Source: Gulosibacter sp. 10 | GTDB lineage: Bacteria > Actinomycetota > Actinomycetes > Actinomycetales > Microbacteriaceae | NCBI RefSeq assembly: GCF_900163695.1 | Contig: NZ_FUIC01000045.1 | Location: 1-64,000 of the forward strand | Reading direction: 5' to 3' | DNA: 64,000 bases | Part shown: one piece after another, positions 27,387 through 38,463 of the stretch | Position numbering within the stretch: position 1 is the first letter of the stretch | Layout of the letters: each line of letters opens with the position of its first letter | Position numbers and translations under genes: made by a program | The notes under the pieces: model-generated | What the model saw: the letters and a program-made list of their open reading frames with translations, nothing else | Database searches by the model: none | Told to the model about the DNA's origin: nothing

Positions 27387-29078
27387 TCAGCCCGCCTGGT
27401 CGCGGCGCGGGAGATCGAGCTCCCGCTCCCGCTCGGGCTCCCCATCCTGCTTCGGCTTGCGGCGCACCGCGGGTCGGGTGCGCTCCGGCGCGCCCTCTCC
27501 CACGCAGTACGGCCCGACCACGCCGAGCTGGTCGGGATGCACCCGCGCGCGGATATGCGTGCCGTCCGCCTCGTGCGCCTCGCTGCGGATCGCGCCCTCG
27601 CCGTGGAGCAGCGAGACGATGTCGCCGCGATCGTAGGGCACCACCAGGTCGACCTCGATCTCGGGAACCGGGATCATCCCGGCGATGCGCTCGAGCAGCT
27701 CCTCGACGCCCCTGCCGCTCCGGGCCGAGACGAACACCGCGTCCGGCTCGAGGCCGCGGAGCGCGAGCTCCGTGTCGTCGTCGATGAGGTCGGCCTTGTT
27801 GAAGACCACCAGCTCGGGGATGTCGCGGGAGTCGATCTCGCCGATGACCTCCCGCACCGTCTGCAGCTGGCCCGCCGGATCGGGGTGGGACGCATCGACC
27901 ACGTGCACGAGCACGTCCGAGTCGGCGACCTCCTCGAGCGTGGATCGGAAGGCCTCGACCAGCTGGTGGGGCAGGTTCCGCACGAACCCGACCGTGTCGG
28001 CGAGCGTGTAGGGACGGCCGTCCGCCGTCTCCGTGCGCCGCACCGTCGCGTCCAGCGTCGCGAAGAGCTGGTTCTCGACGAGCACGCCCGCCCGGGTGAT
28101 GCGGTTGAGCAGCGAGGACTTGCCGGCGTTGGTGTAGCCGGCGATGGCCACGGCCGGCACGAGGTTCCGCTCACGGCGGGCCCGCTTCGTGTCGCGCGCG
28201 GTCTTCATCGCCGCGATCTCGCGCCGCAGCTTGGCCATGCGGGTGTGGATGCGGCGCCGATCGAGCTCGATCTTCGTCTCGCCGGGGCCGCGGGAGCCCA
28301 TGCCGGCCCCGGCCGCGCCGACCTGGCCGCCGGCCTGCCGGGACATGGACGAGCCCCAGCCGCGCAGGCGCGGCAGCAGGTACTCGAGCTGTGCGAGCTC
28401 GACCTGGGCCTTGCCCTCGCGGCTCTTGGCGTGCTGGCTGAAGATGTCGAGGATGACGGCGGTGCGGTCGATGACCTTGACCTTCACGACGTCCTCGAGC
28501 GCGCGACGCTGCGAGGGCGCGAGCTCGGTGTCGGCCACGACTGTGTCGGCGCCGGTCTCGGCGACGATGTCGGCGAGCTCCCCCGCCTTGCCCCGCCCGA
28601 GATAGGTCGCGGGGTCGGGATTGGGCCTGCGCTGCAGCACGCCGTCGAGCACGACGGCCCCCGCCGTCTCGCACAGCGCCGCGAGCTCGTGCAGGGAGTT
28701 CTCGGCGTCCTGCTGCGATCCGGCCGGGTACACGCCGATGAGCACCACCTTCTCGAGCCGCACCTGGCGGTACTCGACCTCGGTGACGTCCTCGAGCTCC
28801 GTGGACAGGCCGTCCACGGTCTGGAGCGAGCGCCGCGCCTCGCGGTCGAGCTGGAGGCCGTCGATCTCCGAATCGGCGACGGTGGACTCGTGCTGCAGCG
28901 CCTCGGCGCGGGATTCGCCGAATACGCTGCTGCGGGCGCGCGGCGAGGCCTCGCGGTCGAGGACCCGCTCGACCATCGCGTCGTTACGATCGGTCGAGCC
29001 GGGTGCGGTGTCTGGAGTGTTCTCGGCGTCCGTGTCGGACGAAGTCGAAAAAGAAGGGGTGTGATGATTTTCGAGCAT
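27387..29078 (-). CDS. hflX: Ribosome-associated GTPase HflX
   Basis: GTPase that binds and splits stalled or idle 70S ribosomes. It has 563 residues: an acidic, low-complexity N-terminal extension (about 1-100), the HflX N-domain with PDPATYLGRGKAGEL, a Gly-rich loop (GPGETKIELDRRRI), and the G domain with P-loop AGYTNAGKSS (313-322), DTVGF and NKAD. The start is ATG at 29078; an internal ATG at residue 35 could be used instead, as the first 34 residues are not conserved in style. It lies in the dapF-hflX-lexA order common in actinobacteria. Confidence 0.94.
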   Translation of the reverse strand: MLENHHTPSFSTSSDTDAENTPDTAPGSTDRNDAMVERVLDREASPRARSSVFGESRAEALQHESTVADSEIDGLQLDREARRSLQTVDGLSTELEDVTEVEYRQVRLEKVVLIGVYPAGSQQDAENSLHELAALCETAGAVVLDGVLQRRPNPDPATYLGRGKAGELADIVAETGADTVVADTELAPSQRRALEDVVKVKVIDRTAVILDIFSQHAKSREGKAQVELAQLEYLLPRLRGWGSSMSRQAGGQVGAAGAGMGSRGPGETKIELDRRRIHTRMAKLRREIAAMKTARDTKRARRERNLVPAVAIAGYTNAGKSSLLNRITRAGVLVENQLFATLDATVRRTETADGRPYTLADTVGFVRNLPHQLVEAFRSTLEEVADSDVLVHVVDASHPDPAGQLQTVREVIGEIDSRDIPELVVFNKADLIDDDTELALRGLEPDAVFVSARSGRGVEELLERIAGMIPVPEIEVDLVVPYDRGDIVSLLHGEGAIRSEAHEADGTHIRARVHPDQLGVVGPYCVGEGAPERTRPAVRRKPKQDGEPERERELDLPRRDQAG

Positions 29079-29116
29079 GTTCGAGCAATCCTACGCCCTG
29101 CGATACCGTTCTAGAC

Positions 29117-29722
29117 ATGTCCGAGCACTACTTCGTGGAGAATCCCCAGGCCGCGGCGCGTCGGCGCGAGATCGACGTCGAGCTCCGCGGCCGTCCGCTG
29201 ACCGTCGCCACCGACAGCGGCGTCTTCTCCGCGGCGCACCTCGACCACGCGACCCGCATCCTGCTGGCGGAGGCCCCCGAGCCGCCCGCGGGCGGCGCCG
29301 CGCTCGACCTCGGCTGCGGCTGGGGTCCCATCGCCCTCGCGCTCGCCGCCGAGTCTCCCGGGCTCGACGTCTGGGCGGTCGACGTCAACGAGCGCGCGCT
29401 CGGCCTCACCGCGGAGAACGCGCAGCGGCACGGATTCGACCGCGTGCGCGCCGTGCAGCCGGATGCGGTGCCCGAGGACCTGCGCTTCGACGTGATCTGG
29501 TCCAACCCGCCGATCCGCATCGGGAAGGCCGCGCTCGACGAGCTGCTGCTCGGCTGGCTGCCGCGCCTCGCCCCCGAGGGCGAGGCCTGGCTGGTCGTCG
29601 GGAAGAATCTCGGCGCCGATTCGCTGCAGCGGCGCCTGGCGGAGTCCCTCGGCGACGGCTACTCGGTCTCGCGGGCCGCGACGAGCAAGGGCTTCCGGGT
29701 GCTCCGGATCGCGCGCGGCTGA
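29117..29722 (+). CDS. RsmC-like class I methyltransferase
   Basis: SAM-dependent methyltransferase with an N-terminal segment EHYFVENP and the SAM motif LDLGCGWGPIALALA, followed by the catalytic NPP motif in SNPPIR, as in RsmC/RlmG-type guanine-N2 rRNA methyltransferases. With 201 residues it has only one of RsmC's two domains, as is usual in actinobacteria. The ATG at 29117 has no ribosome site; a -10-like TACCGT (29105-29110) just upstream suggests a leaderless message, weakly. It is divergent from hflX, with 38 bases between starts. Confidence 0.82.
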   Translation: MSEHYFVENPQAAARRREIDVELRGRPLTVATDSGVFSAAHLDHATRILLAEAPEPPAGGAALDLGCGWGPIALALAAESPGLDVWAVDVNERALGLTAENAQRHGFDRVRAVQPDAVPEDLRFDVIWSNPPIRIGKAALDELLLGWLPRLAPEGEAWLVVGKNLGADSLQRRLAESLGDGYSVSRAATSKGFRVLRIARG

Positions 29723-29797
29723 CCGCGGGCGGGCCTCGCCGCCCCGGGACCGCGCCGTTCACGGGGCTCCCGCATGATGCGCGCCTAGCGTGAGGCC

Positions 29798-30238
29798 ATG
29801 AGCCTGCGATTCCAAGTCACGTTCGACTGCCACGGCCCCGAGGCGCTCGCCTCCTTCTGGGCGGAGGCGCTCGGCTACGTCGAGGCGCCGCCGCCCGCGG
29901 GCTTCGCCGATTGGGACGCGTTCCTCGCCTCGGCCGGCGTCCCCGAGGCGGACCGGGACTCGGCCTCGCTGCTCGTGGATCCGGACGGCGACGGCCCCTC
30001 GCTCTTCTTCCAGCGCGTTCCCGAGACGCACACCGGCAAGAACCCCCTCCATCTCGACATCCGCACCGCGACGGAGCTCGCCGGCGAGGAGCGCATGGCC
30101 GCGCTCGAGCGGCGCGCCGCCGAGCTCGTCGGACTCGGCGCGACCCGGGTGACCCGGGTCGAGCCCGCGACGAACGGCATGCATCGCGGGTTCATCGTGA
30201 TGCGGGATCCGGAGCAGAACAAGTTCTGCCTCGACTGA
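29798..30238 (+). CDS. VOC (glyoxalase-like) family protein
   Basis: A 146-residue vicinal-oxygen-chelate protein with the start LRFQVTFDCHGPEALASFWAE, the mid segment KNPLHLDIR and the end VMRDPEQNKFCL. This subgroup (glyoxalase/bleomycin resistance-like) is widespread and functionally unassigned. The ATG follows GAGG at only two bases, so the ribosome site is poor. It converges on the lipoprotein gene, with 10 bases between the stops. Metal dependence and substrate are unknown. Confidence 0.82.
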   Translation: MSLRFQVTFDCHGPEALASFWAEALGYVEAPPPAGFADWDAFLASAGVPEADRDSASLLVDPDGDGPSLFFQRVPETHTGKNPLHLDIRTATELAGEERMAALERRAAELVGLGATRVTRVEPATNGMHRGFIVMRDPEQNKFCLD

Positions 30239-30248
30239 GCGGCCGCGC

Positions 30249-31169
30249 CTACCAGTCCGGCGCGGGGAGGTAGCCCGAGGAGCACTCGACGCCGCCGCCC
30301 TCGAGCCCGATGCGCGTCGAGAATCCCTCTCCCCGCTCCATGTCGGGCGTGAGCCGCGGGATCTCCGCCGCCTCGCCCCGGGCGAGCGGGGGATGCGAGG
30401 AGGAGGCGCCGCCCGGCTTCGCCTCCTCGATCTCGGGGAACTCCTGCCCGCGGATCACCGTGGCCGCGCCGTCCTCGCCGATGGCGAAGTATCCGAGCGT
30501 CGACTCCGGCGGGAGCGCCGTCTCGCCCCCGCCGCGCCGGTCGACGCAGCGCAGCAGCCCCTCCGCGACGAAGGCCGGCCCGTCCTGCGGCCGGCCCGGG
30601 TATCCGGAGCCGCAGGCGACCGGTGCGCCGAGGAGGGCGTCCACCTCCACGATGCCGGGGCCCGCCGACGGGTCGAGCCGGTCGAAGGCGGCGCCCGCGC
30701 CCGCGATCACGAGCTCGTAGCCGTCGGCGGTGGGGCGGACCGAGGATTCGCCCGTCTCCGGGGCCTCCTCCAGACCGCTCGTGGCTGCCACGGACCACCG
30801 GCCCTCGGCGTCGATGCGCACGTCCGCGCCGAGGAGGAGGTTCGCGCCGCCCTCGGGGCCGTACCGGGTGATGTCGAGCACCGCGAGGAACTCCTGCTCC
30901 GGCTGCCGGCCCGCGAGATGCGCGGTCAGGACGAGATCCTCGCCGCGCCTGGAGAGCTCGGCGTACTGCGCCGCCGGCGCGTAGGCCAGCGGCGAGGGGA
31001 ACTCGCCCTCGACCGGTTCCGCGCAGCCGAGCGGCAGCGCGTCCGCCACGGGCGGGAACGACGCCGTGGCGGGGATCGTCGCCGGCGCGGCGGGCGCGCA
31101 GCCCGCCGTCGCGAGCACCGCGATCAGCGCGAGGCCGAACGCCGCACGACGGTGGGCAGATGATCGCAT
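30249..31169 (-). CDS. Putative lipoprotein of unknown function
   Basis: A 306-residue exported protein. It has a basic start (MRSSAHRR), a hydrophobic stretch and a lipobox ATAGC with the cysteine at about residue 24. The mature part is acidic, with several cysteines (LGCAEP, VACGSG, LLRCVD, VECSSG), and shows no family I recognise. The ATG at 31169 follows GAGGAGG, an unusually good ribosome site, which rules out the longer open frame reaching back to 32048. The dapF homologue lies upstream and a VOC gene converges from the other side. Confidence 0.75.
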   Translation of the reverse strand: MRSSAHRRAAFGLALIAVLATAGCAPAAPATIPATASFPPVADALPLGCAEPVEGEFPSPLAYAPAAQYAELSRRGEDLVLTAHLAGRQPEQEFLAVLDITRYGPEGGANLLLGADVRIDAEGRWSVAATSGLEEAPETGESSVRPTADGYELVIAGAGAAFDRLDPSAGPGIVEVDALLGAPVACGSGYPGRPQDGPAFVAEGLLRCVDRRGGGETALPPESTLGYFAIGEDGAATVIRGQEFPEIEEAKPGGASSSHPPLARGEAAEIPRLTPDMERGEGFSTRIGLEGGGVECSSGYLPAPDW

Positions 31170-31223
31170 GCATCCTCCTCGACGGGACCGGACGTGTCCC
31201 GCAAGCGTAGGACCGGCCGCCGC

Positions 31224-31259
31224 GCCGGGCGACCGACCGAGGGCTGATCGCCGCCCGGC
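31224..31259 (-). terminator. Possible terminator after the dapF homologue
   Basis: An 8-bp GC stem (31224-31231 with 31252-31259) with a 20-base loop lies between the dapF homologue and the lipoprotein gene. It is weak compared with the other hairpins here. Confidence 0.35.
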
Positions 31260-31360
31260 TCCGGGACCATCCCGGATCCTCCGTGCGCCGCCCTGCCAGT
31301 CGCCCCGCCCCCGGTCGCGGACACGGCACGCGGGGGAACGGATCCTCATCCGTCCGGGGC

Positions 31361-32269
31361 TCAGCGCTCCGGCTCGGCGCGCGCGAGATCGATCTCGGCC
31401 GCGAAGACGGTCCGCACCGGGCCGGCCTGGCCGAGGTGCTCGCCCTCCTCCGTGGGGAACATCCGGACCTGGAGGACCCCGCCCTCCGCGGCCACGCTCC
31501 AGTGATGCGGCGCGCCCGATCCCGCCCAGTGCCGGACGGCGAGCGCCGCCGCCGCGGCCGCGGTGCCGCTCGAGCGGGTCTCGCCGAGGTCGCGCCGGTG
31601 GACGCGGTACCGCAGCCTGCCCACCCCGTTCTTGACCAGGGGCTCCTGCGGCACGACGAACGCGGTGCTGAGCCCCGACGGGTGGGCGGGCTCGATCCTC
31701 GGCGCGACCCCCAGGTCCAGCGCCTCGAGCTCCTCCTCGCTCGAGAGCGCGACCACGACGTACGGCACGCCGACCTCGACGCCGAGGCCGGGGCGCGCGA
31801 CGGCGAGGCCCTTCGCGTGCACGAGGGGCTCTCCGCCCGCGAGCCGCCAGCGGCCGAGATCGGTCTGGAAGCCGCCGGTGGAGTTGGGTTGGACGTCCTT
31901 GACGCCCACCCGGGTGGCGATCGAGAGCGTCTCCCCTGCGGGGAGCTCGGCGAGGCCCGCGTCGATCAGGACCCGCGCCATCGCCCGCAGCCCGTTCGCG
32001 CTGAAGGCCTCGGTGGCCCCGGTGCGGGTCGCGTAGTCCATGAACCACTCCGCCTCGGGCGCCTCGCGGAGCACCCCTCGCCCCTCGGCGAGCCGCTCGC
32101 TGCGCACGATGCGGATGAGCCCGTCGGCACCGACCCCGAGCCGCCGGTCGCAGAGCTCCGCGATCGACTCGCTCGAGAGCGCCAGGGCGTCGTCCGCGTC
32201 CACCACCACGAGGAAGTCGTTGCCCGCCGCCTGCACCTTCGTGAACGAGATTCGCGCCATGCCAGCCAT
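31361..32269 (-). CDS. DapF-like protein lacking both catalytic cysteines
   Basis: An intact 302-residue member of the diaminopimelate epimerase fold, in the miaB-miaA-dapF position. N-terminal features remain: FTKVQAAGNDF (9-19) and RLGVGADGLI (43-52). The active site is gone: the first catalytic cysteine (CGNG motif) is S90 in FSANG, the second (ACGTG motif) is S234 in SSGTA. The substrate asparagines are also changed: the NADGS region reads TRTGA, GNPH reads GVPY (167-170), NVEF reads STAF (201-204), and the glutamate of ERG is arginine. Ordinary epimerase activity is therefore unlikely. A changed reaction or a non-catalytic role is inferred. The start at 32269 or at an ATG nine bases later is undecided. 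Confidence 0.8.
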   Translation of the reverse strand: MAGMARISFTKVQAAGNDFLVVVDADDALALSSESIAELCDRRLGVGADGLIRIVRSERLAEGRGVLREAPEAEWFMDYATRTGATEAFSANGLRAMARVLIDAGLAELPAGETLSIATRVGVKDVQPNSTGGFQTDLGRWRLAGGEPLVHAKGLAVARPGLGVEVGVPYVVVALSSEEELEALDLGVAPRIEPAHPSGLSTAFVVPQEPLVKNGVGRLRYRVHRRDLGETRSSGTAAAAAALAVRHWAGSGAPHHWSVAAEGGVLQVRMFPTEEGEHLGQAGPVRTVFAAEIDLARAEPER

Positions 32270-32297
32270 GCTAGCCGGACGCGCAGGGGCCTCCTCC

Positions 32298-33218
32298 TCA
32301 GGCGAGACCCGCGTGCTCGAGCACGCGCTCGGCCGCCCAGGGCTCGTCGGCGCGAAGGCGCAGGGCGGAGTCGTAGCGGCGGAACCACGAGACCTGCCGG
32401 CGCGCGTACTTGCGCGTGAGCAGCTGCGCCTCCGCGATCGCCTCGGTCTCGCCCACGGCGCCGGCGAGCTGCGCCGCGGCCTGGGCGTAGCCGATCGCCT
32501 TGCCCGCGGTGGAGTCCGGGGCGAGCCCCCGCTCGAGCAGTCCGGCCGTCTCCTCGACCAGCCCGTCCCGCCACATCTGCACCACCCGGTCGTCCAGTCG
32601 CGGCACGAGCTCCTCGCGCGGCACCTCGGCCAGCACCATCGCGGTCTCGCGCCACCAGCGGTCCTGCTCCGGCAGCTGCGCGGAGAACTGCTCGCCGGTG
32701 ACCCTGATCACCTCGAGCGCGCGGACGATGCGCCTCCCGTTCCTCGGGTCGATCCGTTCGGCGGCCGCGGGGTCGTACTCCCGCAGCCGCTGGAAGAGCA
32801 TGCCCGGCCCCCACTGCTCGAGCTCGCGCTCGAGGTCGGCGCGGACCCGCTCGTCCCGGCCCGGGAAGCGGAGGTCGAAGACCGCCGAGGCGATGTACAG
32901 CCCCGAGCCGCCCACGAGGATGGGCACCGCGCCCCGCGAGCGCACCTCGTCGATCGTCTCGCGCGCGAGCGGCTGGTACCAGGCCGCCGTGGCGGTCTCG
33001 GCGACGTCGAGCGCGTCGAAGAGGTGGTGCGGGATGCCCCGCCGCTGCGCGACCGGGAGCTTGGCGGTGCCGATGTCCATGCCGCGATAGAGCTGCATGG
33101 CGTCCGCGTTGACGATCTCCGCGGCGCGGCCCCTGCGGGCCAGCGCCTCCGCGACGGCGAGCGAGAGCCCCGTCTTGCCGGTGCCCGTCGCCCCGCCGAT
33201 GACGACGAGATCGGTCAC
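32298..33218 (-). CDS. miaA: tRNA dimethylallyltransferase
   Basis: Adds the isopentenyl group to A37 of tRNAs reading UNN codons. It has 306 residues with the P-loop GATGTGKT (9-16), the [15 protein letters not shown] motif and a tRNA-binding C-terminal region. The start is GTG at 33218, overlapping the miaB stop (GTGA). A long upstream open frame over miaB is a shadow. Its product is the substrate of MiaB, encoded by the preceding gene, so the two-step ms2i6A pathway is encoded by adjacent genes. Confidence 0.96.
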   Translation of the reverse strand: MTDLVVIGGATGTGKTGLSLAVAEALARRGRAAEIVNADAMQLYRGMDIGTAKLPVAQRRGIPHHLFDALDVAETATAAWYQPLARETIDEVRSRGAVPILVGGSGLYIASAVFDLRFPGRDERVRADLERELEQWGPGMLFQRLREYDPAAAERIDPRNGRRIVRALEVIRVTGEQFSAQLPEQDRWWRETAMVLAEVPREELVPRLDDRVVQMWRDGLVEETAGLLERGLAPDSTAGKAIGYAQAAAQLAGAVGETEAIAEAQLLTRKYARRQVSWFRRYDSALRLRADEPWAAERVLEHAGLA

Positions 33219-34762
33219 GCGGAGCCCGGAGCGCCGATGCGGAGCGTCGGCAGCCCGAGGCTCACCGCGCCGCCGGCGCCCGACCCGTCGGCGGTCGGCG
33301 AGCCGCAGCTCTCCGCCCGCGCCGCGTCCCACGCGTCTCCCGCGCGCGTCCGCCGGATGCGCAGCGGCGCGCCCGAAGGATCGTCGGCCACGAGATAGCT
33401 GGGCGCGCCGCGCGTGATCTCGAGGGACACGACGTCGCCGGGGCGCGGCTGCGCGGAACCCTCGGGCACTGCGAAGTGCACGAGCCGGTTGTCCTCGGCC
33501 CGGCCGGTGAGCCGGTGCGTCGCGCCGTCCTTCTTGCCGGAGTCGGCGGCGACCATCACTTCCTGGGTCGTGCCCACGAGCGCCCGGTTCTCCTCGAGGG
33601 AGATGCGCTTCTGCAGCTCGATGAGCCGGTCGAAGCGCTCCTGCACGACCTCCTTCGGCACCTGGTCGGGCATGGTCGCCGCCGGGGTGCCCTCGCGGAT
33701 GGAGTACTGGAAGGTGAACGCGCTCGAGAACCGGGAGGCCTCGACGACGCGCATCGTCTCCTCGAAGTCCTCGTCCGTCTCGCCCGGGAACCCGACGATG
33801 AGGTCCGTCGTGATCGCCGCGTGCGGCATGCGCTCGCGCACGCGGTCGAGGATGCCGAGGAACTTCTTGGATCGGTAGGAGCGGCGCATCGCGCGGAGGA
33901 CCCGGTCCGATCCGGACTGCAGCGGCATGTGCAGCTGCGGCATGACGTTGGGCGTCTCGGCCATCGCGTCGATCACGTCGTCGGTGAAGGCCGCCGGGTG
34001 CGGGCTCGTGAACCGCACCCGCTCGAGCCCCTCGATCTCGCCGCACGCGCGGAGCAGCTTCGAGAACGCCTGCCGATCGCCGAACTCGACTCCGTAGGAG
34101 TTGACGTTCTGCCCGAGCAGCGTGACCTCGATGGCGCCCTGGTCGACGAGGGCCCGCACCTCGGCGAGCACGTCGCCGGGGCGGCGGTCCTTCTCCTTGC
34201 CGCGCAGCGAGGGGACGATGCAGAACGTGCAGGTGTTGTTGCAGCCCACCGAGATCGACACCCAGCCCGAGTAGGTGGACTCGCGCTTGGTGGGCAGCGT
34301 CGACGGGAAGGTCTCGAGGGCTTCGAGCAGCTCGACCTCCGCCTGGTGGTTGTGCCGGGCGCGCTCGAGCAGCACCGGCAGCGATCCCATGTTGTGCGTG
34401 CCGAAGACCACGTCCACCTGCGGCGCCTTCTCGACGATCTTCTGCTGCTCCATCTGCGCGAGGCAGCCGCCCACCGCGATCTGCATGCCCTCGTGCTCGC
34501 GCTTGCGGCTCGCGAGCTGGCCGAGGTTGCCGTAGAGCTTGTTCGCCGCGTTCTCGCGCACCGCGCACGTGTTGATGACGATGACGTCGGCGTCCTCGGT
34601 CTCGGACTCGACGTAGCCCGCCGACAGCAGCGAGCCGGTGATGCGCTCGGAGTCGTGGACGTTCATCTGGCAGCCGAGCGTGCGCACGAAGAAGCTCCGC
34701 GGCTCGCCGTCCGGGCCGAATGCTGCGGGCGAGGGCGTGATGGTGGTGGCGGTTTCGGTCAT
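33215..34762 (-). CDS. miaB: tRNA-2-methylthio-N6-dimethylallyladenosine synthase
   Basis: Radical-SAM methylthiotransferase acting on i6A37 of tRNA. It has 515 residues: an N-terminal UPF0004 domain with three cluster cysteines (TLGCQMN at C31, INTCAV, VGGCLAQ), the radical-SAM motif CNNTCTFC (about 174-181), and a TRAM domain with DNRLVHF. The C-terminal 55 or so residues after the TRAM domain are extra. It is the first gene of miaB-miaA-dapF. The ATG is 24 bases from the -35 of the divergent ABC-F promoter. Confidence 0.96.
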   Translation of the reverse strand: MTETATTITPSPAAFGPDGEPRSFFVRTLGCQMNVHDSERITGSLLSAGYVESETEDADVIVINTCAVRENAANKLYGNLGQLASRKREHEGMQIAVGGCLAQMEQQKIVEKAPQVDVVFGTHNMGSLPVLLERARHNHQAEVELLEALETFPSTLPTKRESTYSGWVSISVGCNNTCTFCIVPSLRGKEKDRRPGDVLAEVRALVDQGAIEVTLLGQNVNSYGVEFGDRQAFSKLLRACGEIEGLERVRFTSPHPAAFTDDVIDAMAETPNVMPQLHMPLQSGSDRVLRAMRRSYRSKKFLGILDRVRERMPHAAITTDLIVGFPGETDEDFEETMRVVEASRFSSAFTFQYSIREGTPAATMPDQVPKEVVQERFDRLIELQKRISLEENRALVGTTQEVMVAADSGKKDGATHRLTGRAEDNRLVHFAVPEGSAQPRPGDVVSLEITRGAPSYLVADDPSGAPLRIRRTRAGDAWDAARAESCGSPTADGSGAGGAVSLGLPTLRIGAPGSA

Positions 34763-34785
34763 GATGGGGCAATTCTACGGCGGTA

Positions 34786-34814
34786 TTGGCAGGGCCGGTA
34801 TTTGCGGTTAGGCT
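34786..34814 (+). promoter_or_regulatory. Promoter of ABC-F gene and its short upstream frame
   Basis: TTGGCA (34786-34791) and TAGGCT (34809-34814) with a 17-base spacer. The expected start, six to eight bases later, falls at or next to the ATG at 34822. Confidence 0.65.
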
Positions 34815-34821
34815 GTCGGGC

Positions 34822-34836
34822 ATGTTCCAGCGCTGA
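34822..34836 (+). CDS. Candidate leader peptide MFQR
   Basis: ATG-TTC-CAG-CGC-TGA, a four-codon frame beginning where transcription should start, so it would be read as a leaderless message. Its first seven bases ATGTTCC (34822-34828) are the exact complement of GGAACAT (34864-34870), which carries the ribosome site of the ABC-F gene. The stop is followed directly by an in-frame GTG of the ABC-F frame. The reading frame and complementarity are seen; translation and a regulatory role are inferred. Confidence 0.45.
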   Translation: MFQR

Positions 34837-34872
34837 GTGTTCTCCTCCCACCGCGATCTGCAAGGAACATTC

Positions 34873-36560
<1,688 letters not shown>

Positions 36561-36582
<22 letters not shown>

Positions 36583-37712
36583 GTCGGCTCCGGGGAGGCG
36601 GAGCGATGCTGCGCGTATCCCCACGCGGCCAGGCCGAGCAGCGGGCCCCACAACCAGAACGGCAGCACGAGGACCAGCGCGAGCTGGGCGACCGGGAGCG
36701 TCCCGGACGAGGCAAGGGCAACCAGGAGGGACTCCGCCCCTCCGGCGGTGAACAGCGCCGCCACGACGACCGCGGGCACGACCGCCAGCGGCACCGGCAC
36801 GGGCCGGCCGCCGATCCGCGGCAACAGGCGCGGGAAGGTCGTCCCCCAGGGCAGGATCAGGCCGAGCGTCAGCACGCCGCCGAGGAGCAGCGCCGCACCC
36901 AGCATGAGCCCGGTCGCCAGGACCGTCGCCCCGCCCCGCTCGATCTCCTCCCCGCCGAAGAGCGGCCACGGCGTCAGCCAGCTGGCGCGGGCGATCGCGT
37001 AGGGCAGGGAGCAGCAGGCGGCCAGCACGGTGATCGCGATGCGATGGCGGCGCACGAACGCGCCGAACCGTCCGGGCTCGCGGAGCACCGCGAGCGCGCC
37101 GCAGAGGAGCCACACCCCCGCGAACAGCACGAAGAGCAGCGTCGCGAGCATCGGCAGCAGCCGCTCCGGGAGCGCGGTCGCGACCTGCTCGTAGAAGAGG
37201 CCTGCCGGGATCGGCCCCAGGATCGCGAGCAGCACCAGCGCGAGGAGCAGCGCCGCGAGGAGCGCGCCGAGCACGCGCCGACGGGCGATGAGGATCGCGG
37301 ACAGCGCGAGCACGGCGACGGGCAGCGCGAGCGCGAGCAGGTAGCCGGAGACGGCGATGCCGTTGAAGCCGACGAAGCCGATCCCGATGATCGCGCCGGA
37401 GGCGATCCCCGTCGTGCCGAGGAGCGCGGCCGAGGGCGTCCGGCCGGCGATCGAGGCGAGGCCGACGGCGGTGGTCGCCGCGCCGACGAGCGCCTGCAGG
37501 GCGGCGATGATCGCGGGGCCCGATTCCGGCGAGCCCAGCAGCGCCTGCAGCGGGAGCGGGGCGCCGACGTAGGGGCCGTGCTCGGGCGCGAGGAGCCAGA
37601 GGAGGGCCGTCGCGAGCACGACGACGCCCAGCGCGGTCGCGCTCCGGAGGAGGCCTGGGAAGCGTTCTGGGACGGATGGACGACGGGGTTCGTTCTGCGA
37701 TGGAGTATGCAT
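36561..37712 (-). CDS. Integral membrane protein of unknown function
   Basis: A 383-residue protein with about ten predicted membrane helices, a short cytoplasmic N-terminus (about 25 residues) and no soluble domain. A Pro-rich conserved-looking stretch (CSLPYAIARASWLTPWP and GGRPVPVPLAVVPA) is the only distinctive part. I do not recognise the family with certainty. It lies 58 bases after the response regulator on the same strand, so it may be its target or partner. Its end overlaps the ABC-F gene tail to tail; the shared 22 bases contain the palindrome CCTCCGCGGAGG (36566-36577). Confidence 0.7.
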
Positions 37713-37770
37713 GACTCGACGATCGCCCGTGCCGGGGCGCCGGGTCTTCGCCCGTCCGGGCGGAGGGCGC

Positions 37771-38463
37771 TCACCCGTCCGGGTGGTCTTCGTCCGCCTC
37801 GCCCGGTCGGATGATGCCGTGCTCGTAGGCCCAGATGACCACCTGGATGCGGTCCGGCAGGCCGAGGCCCGCGAGCACCGCGCGGACGTGGGTCTTCACG
37901 GTGTTGCCGGTGAGGAAGAGCCGGGCACCGATCTCGGCGTTGGACGCGCCCCGCGCGAGGAGCAAGAAGACCTCGCGCTCGCGCGGCGTCAGCACGGCGA
38001 GCGGATCGCCGTCCGGCAGCACCTGGCGTCGGACGTGCCGCAGCAGCGACGCGGCCGCCCTGGGCGCGACCGCGGCGTCGCCCTCGGCGACCCGGCAGAC
38101 GGCGTCGGCGAGATCCGCGGGGCGCGTGTCCTTGGTGAGGAATCCGCTCGCCCCGGCGCGAACGGCCGCGAACACGTACTCGTCGAGGTCGAACGTCGTG
38201 AGCACGAGCACGCGGGTGGCGGGACTGCGCCGCAGCACCGCGGAGGTGGCGGCGATGCCGTCCATTCCGGGCATCCGGATGTCCATGAGCACCACGTCCA
38301 CGCGGTGCGAGCGCACGTGCTCCACGGCGGCATCGCCGTTCGCGACCCCGCCAGATACGCGGATGCGCGGGTCCGCGCCGAGGACGGTGGCGAGGGCGTC
38401 GCGCAGCAGGTCCTGATCGTCGACGAGCAGCACCGATACCGGTCGGGGTCCGGCGCTGCTCAC
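37771..38463 (-). CDS. LuxR-type response regulator
   Basis: A NarL/FixJ-family DNA-binding response regulator of 230 residues. The receiver domain (about 8-125) has the acidic pair D15-D16, phosphoacceptor D61 in LMDIRMPGMDG and K111 in FLTKDTR; the C-terminal LuxR helix-turn-helix (about 163-222) reads LTPREREVFLLLARGASNAE. The start is GTG at 38463, overlapping the histidine kinase stop (GTGA). It should act with that kinase and may control the membrane-protein gene just downstream. Confidence 0.93.
   Translation of the reverse strand: MSSAGPRPVSVLLVDDQDLLRDALATVLGADPRIRVSGGVANGDAAVEHVRSHRVDVVLMDIRMPGMDGIAATSAVLRRSPATRVLVLTTFDLDEYVFAAVRAGASGFLTKDTRPADLADAVCRVAEGDAAVAPRAAASLLRHVRRQVLPDGDPLAVLTPREREVFLLLARGASNAEIGARLFLTGNTVKTHVRAVLAGLGLPDRIQVVIWAYEHGIIRPGEADEDHPDG

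Noticed and set aside
30249-32048. A 599-codon frame suggesting a large fusion to the lipoprotein.
   Set aside because: A signal peptide and a GAGGAGG ribosome site at 31169 define the true start; the upstream part is antisense or out-of-frame dapF sequence.
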